Positions 48,030 to 57,324 of a DNA stretch of 64,000 bases are shown piece by piece. Under the pieces are notes generated by a model. That model had not been told where the DNA came from, searched no databases, and worked only from the letters and a program-made list of their open reading frames with translations. Source of the DNA: CAVQZA01 sp963724805 (GTDB lineage Bacteria > Actinomycetota > Thermoleophilia > Gaiellales > Gaiellaceae); assembly GCA_963724805.1 (NCBI GenBank), contig CAVRWA010000001.1, positions 143,715 to 207,714 on the forward strand, written 5' to 3'. The position numbers were made by a program, and so were the translations under genes. Numbering within the stretch: the first letter of the stretch is position 1; each line of letters starts with the position of its first letter.

Positions 48030-49019
48030 ATGAAGAAGATCGGAACAGCAATGGTGATCGGTGCCGCGACGCTCGCAGCCGCCACCTCGATCTCGGCGGC
48101 CTCACCTGCGAAGTCGACGGCCACCCCCCAGAAGAACATCGTCCAGACCGCGGTCTCCGCGGGCAAGTTCAAGACGCTCGTCGCGCTCGTCAAGAAGGCG
48201 GGCCTCGCCGGCACGCTCTCCGCCCCCGGCAACCTGACCGTGTTCGCACCGACCGACCAGGCCTTCGCGAACCTGAAGAAGAGCGACCCGGCCCTCTACA
48301 ACAAGGTCGCCACCGACAAGAAGCTCCTGCAGACCGTGCTCACCTATCACGTCGTCGGCAAGCGCATCCCCGCCGCCGCCGCGATCGCGGCGGCGAAGAA
48401 GAGCCTAAAGGTGAAGACCGTCCAGGGCGAGCAGATCGCTCTCTCCTTCAAGGGCGGCAAGATCGTGCTCAACGGCACGGCGCGAGTGGTGATCCCGAAC
48501 GTGAAGGCCTCCAACGGCATCGTCCACGCCATCGACGCGGTCCTCGTGCCACCGTCGCTGTCGCAGCCGGCGGCGCCGACGCAGTCGATCGTCCAGATAG
48601 CGGCCGGCAACCCGGACTTTTCGACGCTCGTCTCGCTCGTCCAGAAGGCCGGTCTCGTCCAGGCGATCTCGGCCCCCGGCCCGTTCACCGTCTTCGCGCC
48701 GACCAACGAGGCGTTCGCGAAGCTCGCCAAGGCGGCGCCTGCGACCTACGCGGCCGTGCTCGCCGACCCCACGCTGCTCGCGAAGGTGCTCACCTACCAC
48801 GTCGTCGCCGGCGACATCAAGAGCGCTCAGGCGATCGCAGTCGCACAGCAGAACGGCACCGTCAAGGCCCTCGAGGGCGAGTCGATCTCGCTCTCGCTGA
48901 AGGACGGAAAGCTGACCCTCAACGGCAGCGCGACCGTCGTCACCGCCGACATCCTGGCGACCAACGGCGTGATCCACGTAATCGACACCGTGATCGTCCC
49001 GCCCAGCCTGTCGGCCTAG
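48030..49019 (+). CDS. Secreted protein with two FAS1 (fasciclin) domains
   Basis: A 329-aa protein with a signal peptide (IGTAMVIGAATLAAATSISA). FAS1 domain 1 starts K-NIVQTAVSAGKFKTLVALVKKAG with LTVFAPTDQAF and LTYHVVGKRI; domain 2 starts SIVQIAAGNPDFSTLVSLVQ with FTVFAPTNEAF and LTYHVVAGDI. Each ends NG(I/V)(V/I)H.ID.V.VPPSL. FAS1 proteins mediate adhesion. ATG 48030 has AAGGAAGG upstream. A large hairpin terminator follows. Confidence 0.93.
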   Translation: MKKIGTAMVIGAATLAAATSISAASPAKSTATPQKNIVQTAVSAGKFKTLVALVKKAGLAGTLSAPGNLTVFAPTDQAFANLKKSDPALYNKVATDKKLLQTVLTYHVVGKRIPAAAAIAAAKKSLKVKTVQGEQIALSFKGGKIVLNGTARVVIPNVKASNGIVHAIDAVLVPPSLSQPAAPTQSIVQIAAGNPDFSTLVSLVQKAGLVQAISAPGPFTVFAPTNEAFAKLAKAAPATYAAVLADPTLLAKVLTYHVVAGDIKSAQAIAVAQQNGTVKALEGESISLSLKDGKLTLNGSATVVTADILATNGVIHVIDTVIVPPSLSA

Positions 49020-49054
49020 CCCACCGGCCGGGGGACACACGCCCCGTCCAAGAC

Positions 49055-49109
49055 GGCATCGGGTCTCGCGTCCACACCCAAACCGGGGTGTGGCGCGAGA
49101 GCCGATGCC
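49055..49109 (+). terminator. Long perfect-stem terminator after the FAS1 gene
   Basis: GGCATCGG, TCTCGCG and CACACCC pair in turn with GGGGTGTG, CGCGAGA and CCGATGCC, giving ~23 bp with small bulges around AAACC. It lies between the FAS1 and heliorhodopsin genes and separates the two transcripts. Confidence 0.75.
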
Positions 49110-49155
49110 GCGCTCTCCCCAAGTGCGCGTCCAAACACGGCAGGAGGCTCAAGGC

Positions 49156-49908
49156 ATGGACAACAGGGCGCTTCGGCGCGGCAATGCGCTACTTGCGTCG
49201 GTCCACGCGGCGCAGGCGGCGGTGATCCTCGCGCTCTCGACCGACTTCGCGCTTCCCGTCACAGGCGCCTTCATGGAGGGCCCGCCGGGAACCGGACTTC
49301 CGAAGCAGGTCTTGCTCTTCGACCTCCGAATCGGCCCGCTCGTCGGCGCATTCCTGTTGCTCGCAGCGCTCGACCACGCTCTCGTCGCGCTCCCGCCGTG
49401 CCGCGCACGCTACGAGCGAGGTCTCGCAGCGGGCGTCAATCCGTTCCGTTGGCTCGAGTATTCCCTGTCGGCGTCGCTGATGGTCGTCCTCATCGCGATG
49501 CTGAGCGGCATCGCCGACTACGTCGCGTTGTTCGCCCTCTTCGCGGTGAACGCGGCGATGATCTTCCTCGGCTGGCTGATGGAGCTGCTCAACCCGCCGG
49601 GCCGTGCGCGGACGCGCTGGCTTCCGTTCGTGCTCGGCTGCATCGTCGGCGTCGTAGCGTGGATCGCCATCGCGGTGCAGATCGGCGTCTCGGCGGAGCG
49701 CGGGCATGCACCGCCGACGTTCGTCTATGCGATCTTCGTCTCGCTGTTCGTTCTGTTCAACAGCTTCGCTGTGAACCAGGCGCTGCAGTACAAGCGGGTC
49801 GGGCGCTGGCGCGACTACCGCTACGGCGAGCGCTGGTATCTCTGGCTGAGCCTGGTCGCAAAGAGCCTGCTCGCATGGCAGGTCTTCGCGAACGTGCTCG
49901 TGCTCTGA
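49156..49908 (+). CDS. Heliorhodopsin
   Basis: A 250-aa seven-helix retinal protein. LRRGNALLASVHAAQAAVILALS is the conserved helix A. E101 in EYSLSASLMVVLIAMLSG is the presumed counterion. K236 in LSLVAKSLLAWQVFA is the Schiff-base lysine (E107/K241 in the founding protein). Heliorhodopsins photocycle slowly and are thought to be sensory or to regulate partner proteins. ATG 49156 has GGAGG about 9 bp upstream. It lies ~2 kb from a CarH-like light regulator. Confidence 0.9.
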   Translation: MDNRALRRGNALLASVHAAQAAVILALSTDFALPVTGAFMEGPPGTGLPKQVLLFDLRIGPLVGAFLLLAALDHALVALPPCRARYERGLAAGVNPFRWLEYSLSASLMVVLIAMLSGIADYVALFALFAVNAAMIFLGWLMELLNPPGRARTRWLPFVLGCIVGVVAWIAIAVQIGVSAERGHAPPTFVYAIFVSLFVLFNSFAVNQALQYKRVGRWRDYRYGERWYLWLSLVAKSLLAWQVFANVLVL

Positions 49909-50616
49909 GATCATTTGCTACCCGAAGCAGATCGAGCCATGTCAATCCTGGCAACATAAGATGGCGATTTACAGGGGTCTTTACGGGAGCGACCGGAGGT
50001 CCGGACGCTCGGCTGTGCGGGACTCGCGCCGGTGTCGATGGGCGAGTGTGACCCTCCGGCGGGAATCCTCCCCGTCTTCTGGCCCGACGGGCGATGGGTT
50101 CCGCTCGATCGACGATGTGTAGGCGTCCGCGAGTGCCTGGCGTCTCTTTCGCCGATTGCCGCGGCGCACGATGAACGGCCTTCCCCCTCCCGGGGTTGGA
50201 CGGGATCGGAGCACGCTCGGTCGACGTCCTTTCCCCGAGGGGCGCAAAGGCTGCGGCCAGCCTCGCGCACCCCCGGGGCTTCAATGGTGGCGAGTTCGAA
50301 TATGAAGAAGTGTTAAGCGCAGTTGTGCGGGCGGCACGCGAGGCGCACAATCGGCGTCGCAACCCGGACGCTCGCTCATAGGGGCAACGAGCAGCCGTTG
50401 ACGGGGCGGCCACCGCCGGCTGACTCAAAGGGCGTCCGGGCAATTCAGGGGGAGAGGAGCAGTAGAAGGCTCCTGCCGCTCCCCCTGCCGAGACCACTAC
50501 TTATCTAGCGGTGCTGCCAACCCTCGTTCCCGGCGTCCTAGGCTTTCGGCCATAAAGAGACGACGGATGTGGAATACCTGTGGAAATCTGCTTCCCTGCA
50601 CACCACAAACTGTGGA
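49909..50616. other. Intergenic stretch, possible decayed DNA
   Basis: About 700 bp. A short plus frame (50196-50381) ends FEYEEVLSAVVRAAREAHNRRR but has no recognised family. GGGGGAGAGGAGCAG and GCTCCTGCCGCTCCCCC at ~50450-50490 form an imperfect hairpin. Otherwise nothing. Confidence 0.4.
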
Positions 50617-50934
50617 CTACCCGTTGTGGCTGGCTTGACGTGCGACCTGTTCCTTCACGCGCCGGAAGAACGACGTTTCGGCAGCGTCGAGGTCTGACGC
50701 CCCGCCAGGGTCTCCACCCGGTCGCTCCGGCAGCTCATCTATAGGCCCTACGCGCGTCTGCTCCGGGTACAAGTGTCGATCCCATGCGAGTACGTGGAGC
50801 CGCTCCACCTCGTCGACCAGCATGAGGATCGCGCGACCCGCCGCGGCAACCTCGTGCCGCTCGTCGCGCGCAAGGCCCTCACCCCAACCACGCAAGACAC
50901 CGAGTTTCTCCGCGTCCAGTCCGTCAGCTTGCAC
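50617..50934 (-). CDS. Hypothetical protein (105 aa)
   Basis: KLGVLRGWGEGLARDERHEVAAAGRAILMLVDEVERLHVLAWDRHLY reads like a conserved small actinobacterial protein with a long helix. The second half is acidic and Pro-rich. GTG start without a clear ribosome-binding site. Function unknown. Confidence 0.5.
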   Translation of the reverse strand: MQADGLDAEKLGVLRGWGEGLARDERHEVAAAGRAILMLVDEVERLHVLAWDRHLYPEQTRVGPIDELPERPGGDPGGASDLDAAETSFFRRVKEQVARQASHNG

Positions 50935-51071
50935 CAGCCGACACTAGCGCGTCTCCCCTGATTCGCCTATGGCCGAAGGAGCAGGGACGGGAGCTCGGGT
51001 AGTAGTTACCCGCCCGTCGACGGGTAGTAAAGGCCCTATAGAGGAACGGCCTGGCGAGGTAGGTTTCGAAT

Positions 51072-51107
51072 GGGGAGCGGTGTAGGGGGGACTAAGCACC
51101 GCTCCCC
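51072..51107 (-). repeat. R2 hairpin repeat, copy c (inverted)
   Basis: GGGGAGCGGTG/CACCGCTCCCC stem, here with loop TAGGGGGGACTAAG, the reverse complement of the other loops, so the unit is inverted. The ACTAA tail seen in copies a and b is absent. Confidence 0.65.
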
Positions 51108-51477
51108 ATTCTTTGGGCGCACAAGGCGCGCGCGCCCAGCGCCCGAGGCGTGGACATTACTCCGACCAAGCCCCTTGTGACCGGTGCGCAAATACGTGTT
51201 TTCGCTGATTGCGACGTTTTGCACGAGCGCTACGGTCAGACGGTCGTCTCCTATCCCCTCACTCGGAAGACGTCACATGTACCACTCCGGAGTGTGCTGG
51301 GCCGCCAGCGCACTCCCCCTTTTCGTGTTTCCCGCGAAATGAGCGCGCCTCCGCGCAGCTCTTCAGGACCGCGCGGCGCGTGAGGGTAGCACCAGGGGTA
51401 GCACGCCGCGAGCATTGCTGGCGTCCCTGGTACACCTGGTCGGCGTAACCATGCCGGTCTGCGTATTGCCAGGCGGA
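51108..51477. other. Intergenic stretch, no gene recognised
   Basis: No convincing gene. It leads to the second tRNA-end-like scar. Confidence 0.35.
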
Positions 51478-51627
51478 TCGAAGCTCCCAGCGAAATTCAA
51501 ACCCGCGTTTCGGGAAGATGCCGCTGGCGAGCGTCACGGTTCAGAACAAGGCTTCGACGTTCCGGAGTCGTTACGGCGGAAGCTCGATGAGTTGAGGGCT
51601 CGTAGCGATTGGCGGGGTAGCCGTTAA
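51478..51627 (+). pseudogene. Degenerate tRNA-end-like scar and remnant frame, paralogous to 21424-21572
   Basis: CCCAGCGAAATTCAAACCCGCG is a mutated version of the T-arm-like sequence at 21.4 kb. The following CGTTTCGGGAAGATG is identical, and the frame ends FDVPESLRRKLDELRA. The hairpin arms no longer pair well, so this is the older scar. Confidence 0.4.
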
Positions 51628-51694
51628 CGAGCATCGCGTGTGGCGGGTCGCCGAGTGGTCTCGCCGACGCAACCAACCCGAGACAGCAAGCTTG

Positions 51695-52300
51695 CTACGG
51701 CGTCGTGCCGGTACTGGTGCCCGACGTTGGCGCGCCGCCCTGGCCGTCGACTCGCGGCACGTACTGCCGGCAGGCCTTGGCCGCCTTCTGGAATTCGGGC
51801 GAGGCGACGTTGGCGCCGCCGAAAGGCCCGCCGCCGGTGAGCTTGACGCCGTGGGCGGTCAAGCACTGCCGGTATTTGGCTAACGCGGCGTTGTTCACGC
51901 CCGGCCTGCCGCCGTTGCCGCCACGGAACTGCCCGCCGTTTGGCAGGTACTGGCGGCACTTCTGGAAGGCGGCCTGCGTCTTGGGGTTGTTGAAGGCCCC
52001 GCCGCCGCTGCCGGCCGGCGGTGGCCCCGTGGGCGCGGCGCCGCCGCTGGCACCGTTCCCCTGGCGGCGGAAGCCGCCGTTCGGAAGCGTGACGCCCTGC
52101 GCCTTGAGGCAGGCCGTGAACTTGGTGTTGGCGGTGCGACCGAAACCGCCGCCCGCACCGCCCGTGGTCGTCCCGGCCGGAGCCGCGACCGTGGTCGACG
52201 AGGACGCGGCCGAGTTGGCCGTGCCGCCGCAGCCGGCAGCGAGCACGACCAAGACGATCAGCACGGGCGCAGCGAGGAGGGTCAGGGGCCATCGCCTCAT
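51695..52300 (-). CDS. Lipoprotein with repeated Cys motifs
   Basis: A 201-aa protein with signal and lipobox (VLIVLVVLAAGC). After a Ser/Thr/Gly linker come repeated units: FTACLKAQGVTLPNGG, FQKCRQYLPNGG, YRQCLTAHGVKLTGGG and AAKACRQYVP. The four Cys probably form two disulfides. Glycine-rich spacers lie between. Such proteins often sit in MacAB-like export operons, as here, and may act as envelope accessory factors. ATG 52300 lacks a strong ribosome-binding site. Confidence 0.75.
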   Translation of the reverse strand: MRRWPLTLLAAPVLIVLVVLAAGCGGTANSAASSSTTVAAPAGTTTGGAGGGFGRTANTKFTACLKAQGVTLPNGGFRRQGNGASGGAAPTGPPPAGSGGGAFNNPKTQAAFQKCRQYLPNGGQFRGGNGGRPGVNNAALAKYRQCLTAHGVKLTGGGPFGGANVASPEFQKAAKACRQYVPRVDGQGGAPTSGTSTGTTP

Positions 52301-52366
52301 GGAGTTGATTGAACCGCGCAAGCCTAAGAACTGGGTGACCACGGGCTAAGAACTCCCTAAGTCTTT

Positions 52367-52927
52367 CTAGTTGCCGCTGCTCGGCGTGACCGTCACTGAC
52401 GTCGCGCGGTAGTTCCCGTTCTTGAGCTTGGTCACCTGGGCGGTGACCGTGTCGCCGGGATGGATGCCTCGCACGGTCGTCCGAGTCGTCTGGCTGACGG
52501 TGACGCCGGCCGGGATCTGCACCTTGACCGTGTTGCCGAGGAAGTCGGCGAGGTAGAGGGTCGAGCCCTTGATCAGGCTGACCTGGCCGACCTCCTGCGA
52601 GCCGCCGGTCGAGCCGGAGGCTCCTGCTCCGGGGCCGAGGAACCCCGCCGCGCCGCCGGCCGCACCGGCTGCGCCGCCGGCACCCCGGAAGCGGGAGGCG
52701 AGCGCCGCCGCCGCGCCGGATCCCGAGCCGCTGTTCGAGCCGCCGTAGTGCTTCTGGATCTGGACGCCGCCGAGGAATCCCGCTCCGACGAGGACCACCG
52801 CCGCCAGCGTCAATGTCAGCGGCCGGAGCCCGCGTCGCCGGCGCGGCGGCAGGACCTCGTCGGGATCGCGCGCGACGAGCGGCTGGGCCGGCGTCGGCGT
52901 GCTCATGGGCTGGGGCTGGTCGGACAT
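52367..52927 (-). CDS. Membrane-anchored protein with DUF5666-like C-terminal domain
   Basis: A 186-aa protein: a cytoplasmic Pro/Arg-rich N-terminus, one helix (LTLTLAAVVLVGAGFLGGVQI), a Gly/Ala-rich linker and a small beta domain (VGQVSLIKGSTLYLADFLGNTVKVQIPAGVTVSQ..VRGIHPGDTVTAQV) like DUF5666. It starts 9 bp after the permease gene, so it belongs to the operon. Role unknown. Confidence 0.75.
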   Translation of the reverse strand: MSDQPQPMSTPTPAQPLVARDPDEVLPPRRRRGLRPLTLTLAAVVLVGAGFLGGVQIQKHYGGSNSGSGSGAAAALASRFRGAGGAAGAAGGAAGFLGPGAGASGSTGGSQEVGQVSLIKGSTLYLADFLGNTVKVQIPAGVTVSQTTRTTVRGIHPGDTVTAQVTKLKNGNYRATSVTVTPSSGN

Positions 52928-52936
52928 GCGGGGCTC

Positions 52937-54166
52937 CTATTCGTAGCGAAGCGCTTCGATCGGGCGCAGCGCGGCGGCGCGGTTGGCGGGATAGATGCCG
53001 AAGAAGAGGCCGACGGCGACACCGACGCCAAAAGCGAGGAAGACGGAGTAGGCCTCGACGACAGGCTGGACGCCGACGATCTCGAAGCGGCTGCCGACGA
53101 GGCCGACGATGACTCCGAGCACGCCGCCGCAGATCGAGAGCATCGTCGCCTCGATCAGGAACTGGCCGAGGACGTCGACGCGGCGGGCGCCGATCGCCTT
53201 CCTGATCCCGATCTCGCGCGTCCGCTCGGTCACCGTCACGAGCATGATGTTCATCACGCCGATCCCGCCGACGAGCAGCGAGATCGCCGCGACCGCGGCG
53301 AGGAGGACGGTGAACGTGTGCGTTGTCGCGCTCGTCGTCTGGAGCAGCGAGGCCTGGTTCAGCACGCGGAAGGTGGTGGTGCCGTTCGAGGTGTGGGTCG
53401 GCGTCAGGATCGAGTTCACCTCGGCCTCGGCGTTGTTCACGGCCTTAGACGACTTGGCCTCGACGATGATCTGCGAGAGGCCGCCCGTGACGCCGGTGAG
53501 GAGGTCCTGGGTCGTCGACAGCGGCGCGATCGCGATGTCGTCCTGGTCCTGGAAGCCGTTGGTTCCTTTCGGCTCGAGCACGCCGACGACGAGGAAGGCG
53601 TGGCCGTTGATCTTGACCGACGCGCCGATCGGGTTCGCGCCGTTGAAGAGATTGGCGACGACCGTCTCGCCGAGCACGACGTTGCTCACGTGGTCGGCCT
53701 CGTCGGCTGCGCTGAAGAAGCTGCCGGCCTCGACCGGGCTCTTGCGCGCCTCCTCGTAGGAGGGCGTCGTGCCGATGAACTGGCTCGGGCTGTAGCTCGT
53801 GCCGTTGTAGGTGATCGTGATCGACTGGCCGTTGACGACGGGGGTCACCGACTTGACGTCGGGCGCCGACGCCGTGCTCTGGAGCGCCTTGACGTCCTTC
53901 ATCGTCAGCTGGGTGACCTGGCTCTGCGTGCCCCGCTGGGCGCCGCCGCCGCCGAAGCCGCCGAAGCCGCCGGGCGAGACGCTGAGGATGTTCGTGCCGA
54001 GGTTCTCGATCCGCTGCTGCACCGCGACCGCGGAGCCGTGTCCGACCGAGACGAGGATGATCACCGCGGCGACGCCGATCGTGATCCCGAGCATCGTCAG
54101 CAGCGAGCGCAGGCGGTTCGTCATCACACCCTGGAAAGCCATCCGCAGCGACTCGAACGCGTTCAC
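52937..54166 (-). CDS. MacB-like ABC transporter permease
   Basis: A 409-aa permease. TNRLRSLLTMLGITIGVAAVIILVSVGHG is helix 1, followed by a MacB_PCD extracytoplasmic domain. Three C-terminal FtsX-type helices include LLVGGIGVMNIMLVTVTERTREIGIRKAIGAR. ATG 54166 overlaps the ATPase stop (4 bp). Together with the ATPase and adaptor it forms a tripartite-like export or mechanotransmission system. Confidence 0.92.
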   Translation of the reverse strand: MNAFESLRMAFQGVMTNRLRSLLTMLGITIGVAAVIILVSVGHGSAVAVQQRIENLGTNILSVSPGGFGGFGGGGAQRGTQSQVTQLTMKDVKALQSTASAPDVKSVTPVVNGQSITITYNGTSYSPSQFIGTTPSYEEARKSPVEAGSFFSAADEADHVSNVVLGETVVANLFNGANPIGASVKINGHAFLVVGVLEPKGTNGFQDQDDIAIAPLSTTQDLLTGVTGGLSQIIVEAKSSKAVNNAEAEVNSILTPTHTSNGTTTFRVLNQASLLQTTSATTHTFTVLLAAVAAISLLVGGIGVMNIMLVTVTERTREIGIRKAIGARRVDVLGQFLIEATMLSICGGVLGVIVGLVGSRFEIVGVQPVVEAYSVFLAFGVGVAVGLFFGIYPANRAAALRPIEALRYE

Positions 54167-54945
54167 GAGGTCGCCTCACCGAGGCGGAGCGTGCCGAGGG
54201 CGAGAGTCGGGGCCTCTGTCGGGTGGGCCTGCGGCGGCGGCGGCAGGGGCCCTTGGCGCTCGTCGCTCACGACCCGGCCGTCTGCGAGGTGGATCGTCCG
54301 CAGCGCGTGAGCGGCGACGTCTTGCTCGTGGGTGATCATCACGATCGTCCGCCCCGCGGAGTTCAGGTCGTCGAAGATCTGGAGGATCTCGCGCTGGGCG
54401 GCGGTGTCGATGTTGCCGGTCGGCTCGTCGGCGAGGATCAGCGCGGGGTCGGTGACGATCGCGCGCGCGATCGCGACCCGCTGCTGCTGACCGCCCGAGA
54501 GCTGCTGCGGCCCGTGCGACGCGCGGTCGGCGAGCCCGACGGCCGCGAGTGCGCCTAGTGCGCGCTCGCGGCGCTCAACCCGGCCCACGCGGGCGTAGAT
54601 CAGCGGCAGCTCGACGTTCCGCAGCGCAGAGGTGCGCGGGATCAGGTTGAAGCTCTGGAACACGAAGCCGATCTTGTGGTTGCGCAGGTAGGAGAGCTCG
54701 ACGTCGGTGAGGTCGCTGACCTCGAGCCCGTCGAGCAGGCAGCGGCCGCTCGTTGGGACGTCGAGGCAGCCGATCAGGTTCATCATGGTCGACTTGCCCG
54801 AGCCGCTCGCGCCCATGATCCCGACGTAGTCGCCCGCCTCGACACGGAGGTCGACGCCGCGGAGCGCATGCACGGCGATCTCGCCCTCACCGTAGCTCTT
54901 CGAGACGTTCTCGAGCGCCACGGCGGGCCAGCGCCGTTCGCTCAC
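54163..54945 (-). CDS. MacB-like ABC transporter ATPase
   Basis: A 260-aa ATPase. Walker A is GASGSGKST (45-53), the signature LSGGQQQRVAIARAI, Walker B LILADEPTG, and the H-loop MITHEQDVAAHA. The LolD/MacB subfamily QSFNLIPRTSALRNVELPLIYA is clear. GTG 54945 shares one base with the adaptor stop. It powers the permease encoded next. Confidence 0.95.
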   Translation of the reverse strand: MSERRWPAVALENVSKSYGEGEIAVHALRGVDLRVEAGDYVGIMGASGSGKSTMMNLIGCLDVPTSGRCLLDGLEVSDLTDVELSYLRNHKIGFVFQSFNLIPRTSALRNVELPLIYARVGRVERRERALGALAAVGLADRASHGPQQLSGGQQQRVAIARAIVTDPALILADEPTGNIDTAAQREILQIFDDLNSAGRTIVMITHEQDVAAHALRTIHLADGRVVSDERQGPLPPPPQAHPTEAPTLALGTLRLGEATS

Positions 54946-56972
54946 TACGGCCCTCCGAAGATGGCGGGGCCGCCGCCGCCGACGCCGCCGCCGCGCAAGC
55001 CACCCGTCCGCCCGCTTGTGGTCGAGGTCGGGCCGAACGGCGAGCTCGACGAGCTGCTGGACGAGATGTTCAGGGTCGGCAGCACCACCGTCTCCCCGGC
55101 CTTGAGGCCGGAGACGATCTCGGTCGTGGTGTCACCGCGAAGGCCGACTACCACCGGGCGGACCGTCTGCTGCTTACCCACGAGCACCGTCACCCTGCCG
55201 TTCGTGCCCGTGCCAGTGACCGCCGACGAGGTGACGTGCACCACGTTGTCGACCTCCGCCACGATCACGTCCACCTCGGCGGTCATGCCCGGCTTGACCC
55301 CGGCCGGGGTCGGGTTGTCGAAGGCGAACGTGACGTTGTAGGTGACGACGTTCGAGACGACGGTCGCGGTGGTGTCGATCGCGACGACGTGAGCCGCCAG
55401 CTTGGTGCCCGGCAGCGCGTCGACCGTGACGGTGGCCGGCTGCCCGTCCTGGATCTTGGCGACGTCGGTCTCGCTGAAGCCCGCGGTTACCTGGAGCCCC
55501 GAGACGTTGGTGAGCACGACGAAGCCCGTCGTCGAGGAGCCCGAGCCGCTGGCCGAGCTGCTCGACGAGGACGAGCTCGAGACGACGGTCGTCCCGCCGC
55601 CGGAGGTCATAGCGCCGACGACGCCGTTGACCTGAGTGACGGTGCCGGTGACCGGTGCTTTCAGCGTCGTCTGGCTGAGGGTGAGCTCGGCCGCAGTGAG
55701 GTTCGCCTGAGCCTGGGCGACCGCGGACTCCTGCTGGGTGACGTTCGACTGCTTCGCCGTCTGGATCCCGAGCTGCGCCGACGAGACCGACTGCTTGGCG
55801 CTCGAGACCGCCTGGTTCGCGCTCGAGACCGCCTGGGAGTCCTTCAGCGCGCCCGCCTGCTGGCTGTTCTCCGCGTTCGCGATCGCCGTCCGGTCCTTGG
55901 ACAGCGCAAGCTCGTCGGCGATGATCGCCGATGCGTCGGCCTTGAGCGCGTTCTGGTCGGCGGTGACCGCGTTCTGGTACTTGGTCTGGGTCGCCTGGTC
56001 GGTCTGGAGCTGGCTCTGGGCCTGGCTGACCGCGTACTGGTCGGCGGCGAGCGCTTTCTGGAGGGAAGTCGAGTTCGAGCTGCTCTGGGCGGCCGCGCTC
56101 TGCGCTGCGGAGACTGCCTGCTGGTCGGCTGCGACCTGCGCCGTGGCCGCGGTGCAGGCCGCCGGCGTGGCAGGTACGGCATTGCACGCGGTCGTCTCGG
56201 CCTGCTGATCCTTGCTGAGCTGGCTCTGGGCACTCGAAAGGGCGCTGCTGGTGCTCGAAGCACTCGCCTGCGCGTCGTACTGCGCCTGCTGGTCGGCCTG
56301 CTGTTTCGCCTGCGCCGCCACGAGCGCCGTCTGGTCGGCCGCAACCGTCGGCCCGATCGCGTCGTAGGCCTGCTGATCGGCGGCGAGCTGGGCCTGGTCG
56401 AGCTTCTGCTGGTTGAGGTCCCGCGCCTCCTTGCCGCGATCGAGCCGGAGCTGCTGATTCGCCTGCGAGACCGACATCGAGGCGGTCTTGCCGTTCATCT
56501 GCTTGTTGGCCGCGGCTGTCGAGACACCGGCCTTGGCGTTCGAGACGCCCGCCTTGGCGGCCTTCAGCGCCAGCAGCGCCTGCGCGTAGGACGTCTGGGC
56601 CTGCTGGTTGGCGCTGGCGAGCTGCGCGTTCGCCGAGGTCAGCTGCGCCTCGGCCTGGTCGACCGCGAGCTGGGCGGACTGGGAGTCGATCTTCCCGAGC
56701 ACCTGGCCCTCGGTGACCTTCTGGCCGGGCTTGACGTCGACGGCGGTGACCTGGCCCCCGGTGATGAAGTTCACGTTCAGCGACTGCGACGCCTCGACGT
56801 TGCCCGTCGCCGACACCGACGAGAGCACGACCCCGCGCTGCGCCGCCGCGGTCCGCGTCACTGCCGCCCCGGAGGAGCTCGACGGCCCCACCGTGAGCGC
56901 GGCGGCGACGCCGAGCGCGACAAGGATCGCCACCAGCACGAGGTTCGTCTTGTTGTTGGGGATCCGCTTCAT
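54945..56972 (-). CDS. MacA/HlyD-type adaptor with an unusually long coiled coil
   Basis: A 675-aa protein, against ~370-450 for typical adaptors. It has an N-terminal membrane anchor (LVLVAILVALGVAAALTV), a first lipoyl half (VSATGNVEASQSLNVNFITGGQVTAVDVKPGQKVTEGQVLGKID), then ~370 residues of Ala/Gln/Ser-rich helices with many AVSAAQSQLxxDQ-like heptads. The second lipoyl half is LSQTTLKAPVTGTVTQVNGVVG, followed by barrel and membrane-proximal domains and a Gly-rich tail. The long hairpin may span a thick envelope. First gene of the operon. Confidence 0.9.
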   Translation of the reverse strand: MKRIPNNKTNLVLVAILVALGVAAALTVGPSSSSGAAVTRTAAAQRGVVLSSVSATGNVEASQSLNVNFITGGQVTAVDVKPGQKVTEGQVLGKIDSQSAQLAVDQAEAQLTSANAQLASANQQAQTSYAQALLALKAAKAGVSNAKAGVSTAAANKQMNGKTASMSVSQANQQLRLDRGKEARDLNQQKLDQAQLAADQQAYDAIGPTVAADQTALVAAQAKQQADQQAQYDAQASASSTSSALSSAQSQLSKDQQAETTACNAVPATPAACTAATAQVAADQQAVSAAQSAAAQSSSNSTSLQKALAADQYAVSQAQSQLQTDQATQTKYQNAVTADQNALKADASAIIADELALSKDRTAIANAENSQQAGALKDSQAVSSANQAVSSAKQSVSSAQLGIQTAKQSNVTQQESAVAQAQANLTAAELTLSQTTLKAPVTGTVTQVNGVVGAMTSGGGTTVVSSSSSSSSSASGSGSSTTGFVVLTNVSGLQVTAGFSETDVAKIQDGQPATVTVDALPGTKLAAHVVAIDTTATVVSNVVTYNVTFAFDNPTPAGVKPGMTAEVDVIVAEVDNVVHVTSSAVTGTGTNGRVTVLVGKQQTVRPVVVGLRGDTTTEIVSGLKAGETVVLPTLNISSSSSSSSPFGPTSTTSGRTGGLRGGGVGGGGPAIFGGP

Positions 56973-57324
56973 CGCAGGGTCAGGGCCTCGCCCGCCAGTC
57001 TCTCCGAGCTGCATGAACGCTGCTTGAGATTCGATTAAGAAGTCACTAAGGCTTCGCCGGGGGCCGCACCGGATACGCGAGGCCGCGTGCTCAAGCGCCG
57101 GACCCGGATCGTGTCCAAGATCCAGAGATGTGACGAGCGGCCTCTGGCTTCTGGCGTACCGAGCACCCGGCCGGGAAGCCCCGGGGGCCAAGAAGGTTGG
57201 AACACCAACTCGTCAATCCCTGGCAGAAGCAGCTGCTAGGGGCCGCGCGACTGGCTTGATCCCCGCCTCCATGGGCCACGAAATTGCTTCCAAGCAAACT
57301 ACGGCTATGAGTGGCGGCGGCTGA
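56973..57324. other. Intergenic stretch, no gene recognised
   Basis: About 350 bp upstream of the export operon; presumably contains its promoter. No clear motif identified. Confidence 0.4.

Noticed and set aside
50196..50381. Short plus-strand frame ending VVRAAREAHNRRRNPDARS
   Set aside because: No ribosome-binding site, no family, and no support from neighbours.
54945..57038. A 600-codon plus-strand frame opposite the adaptor gene
   Set aside because: Low-complexity antisense shadow; the minus-strand protein has a clear domain order.
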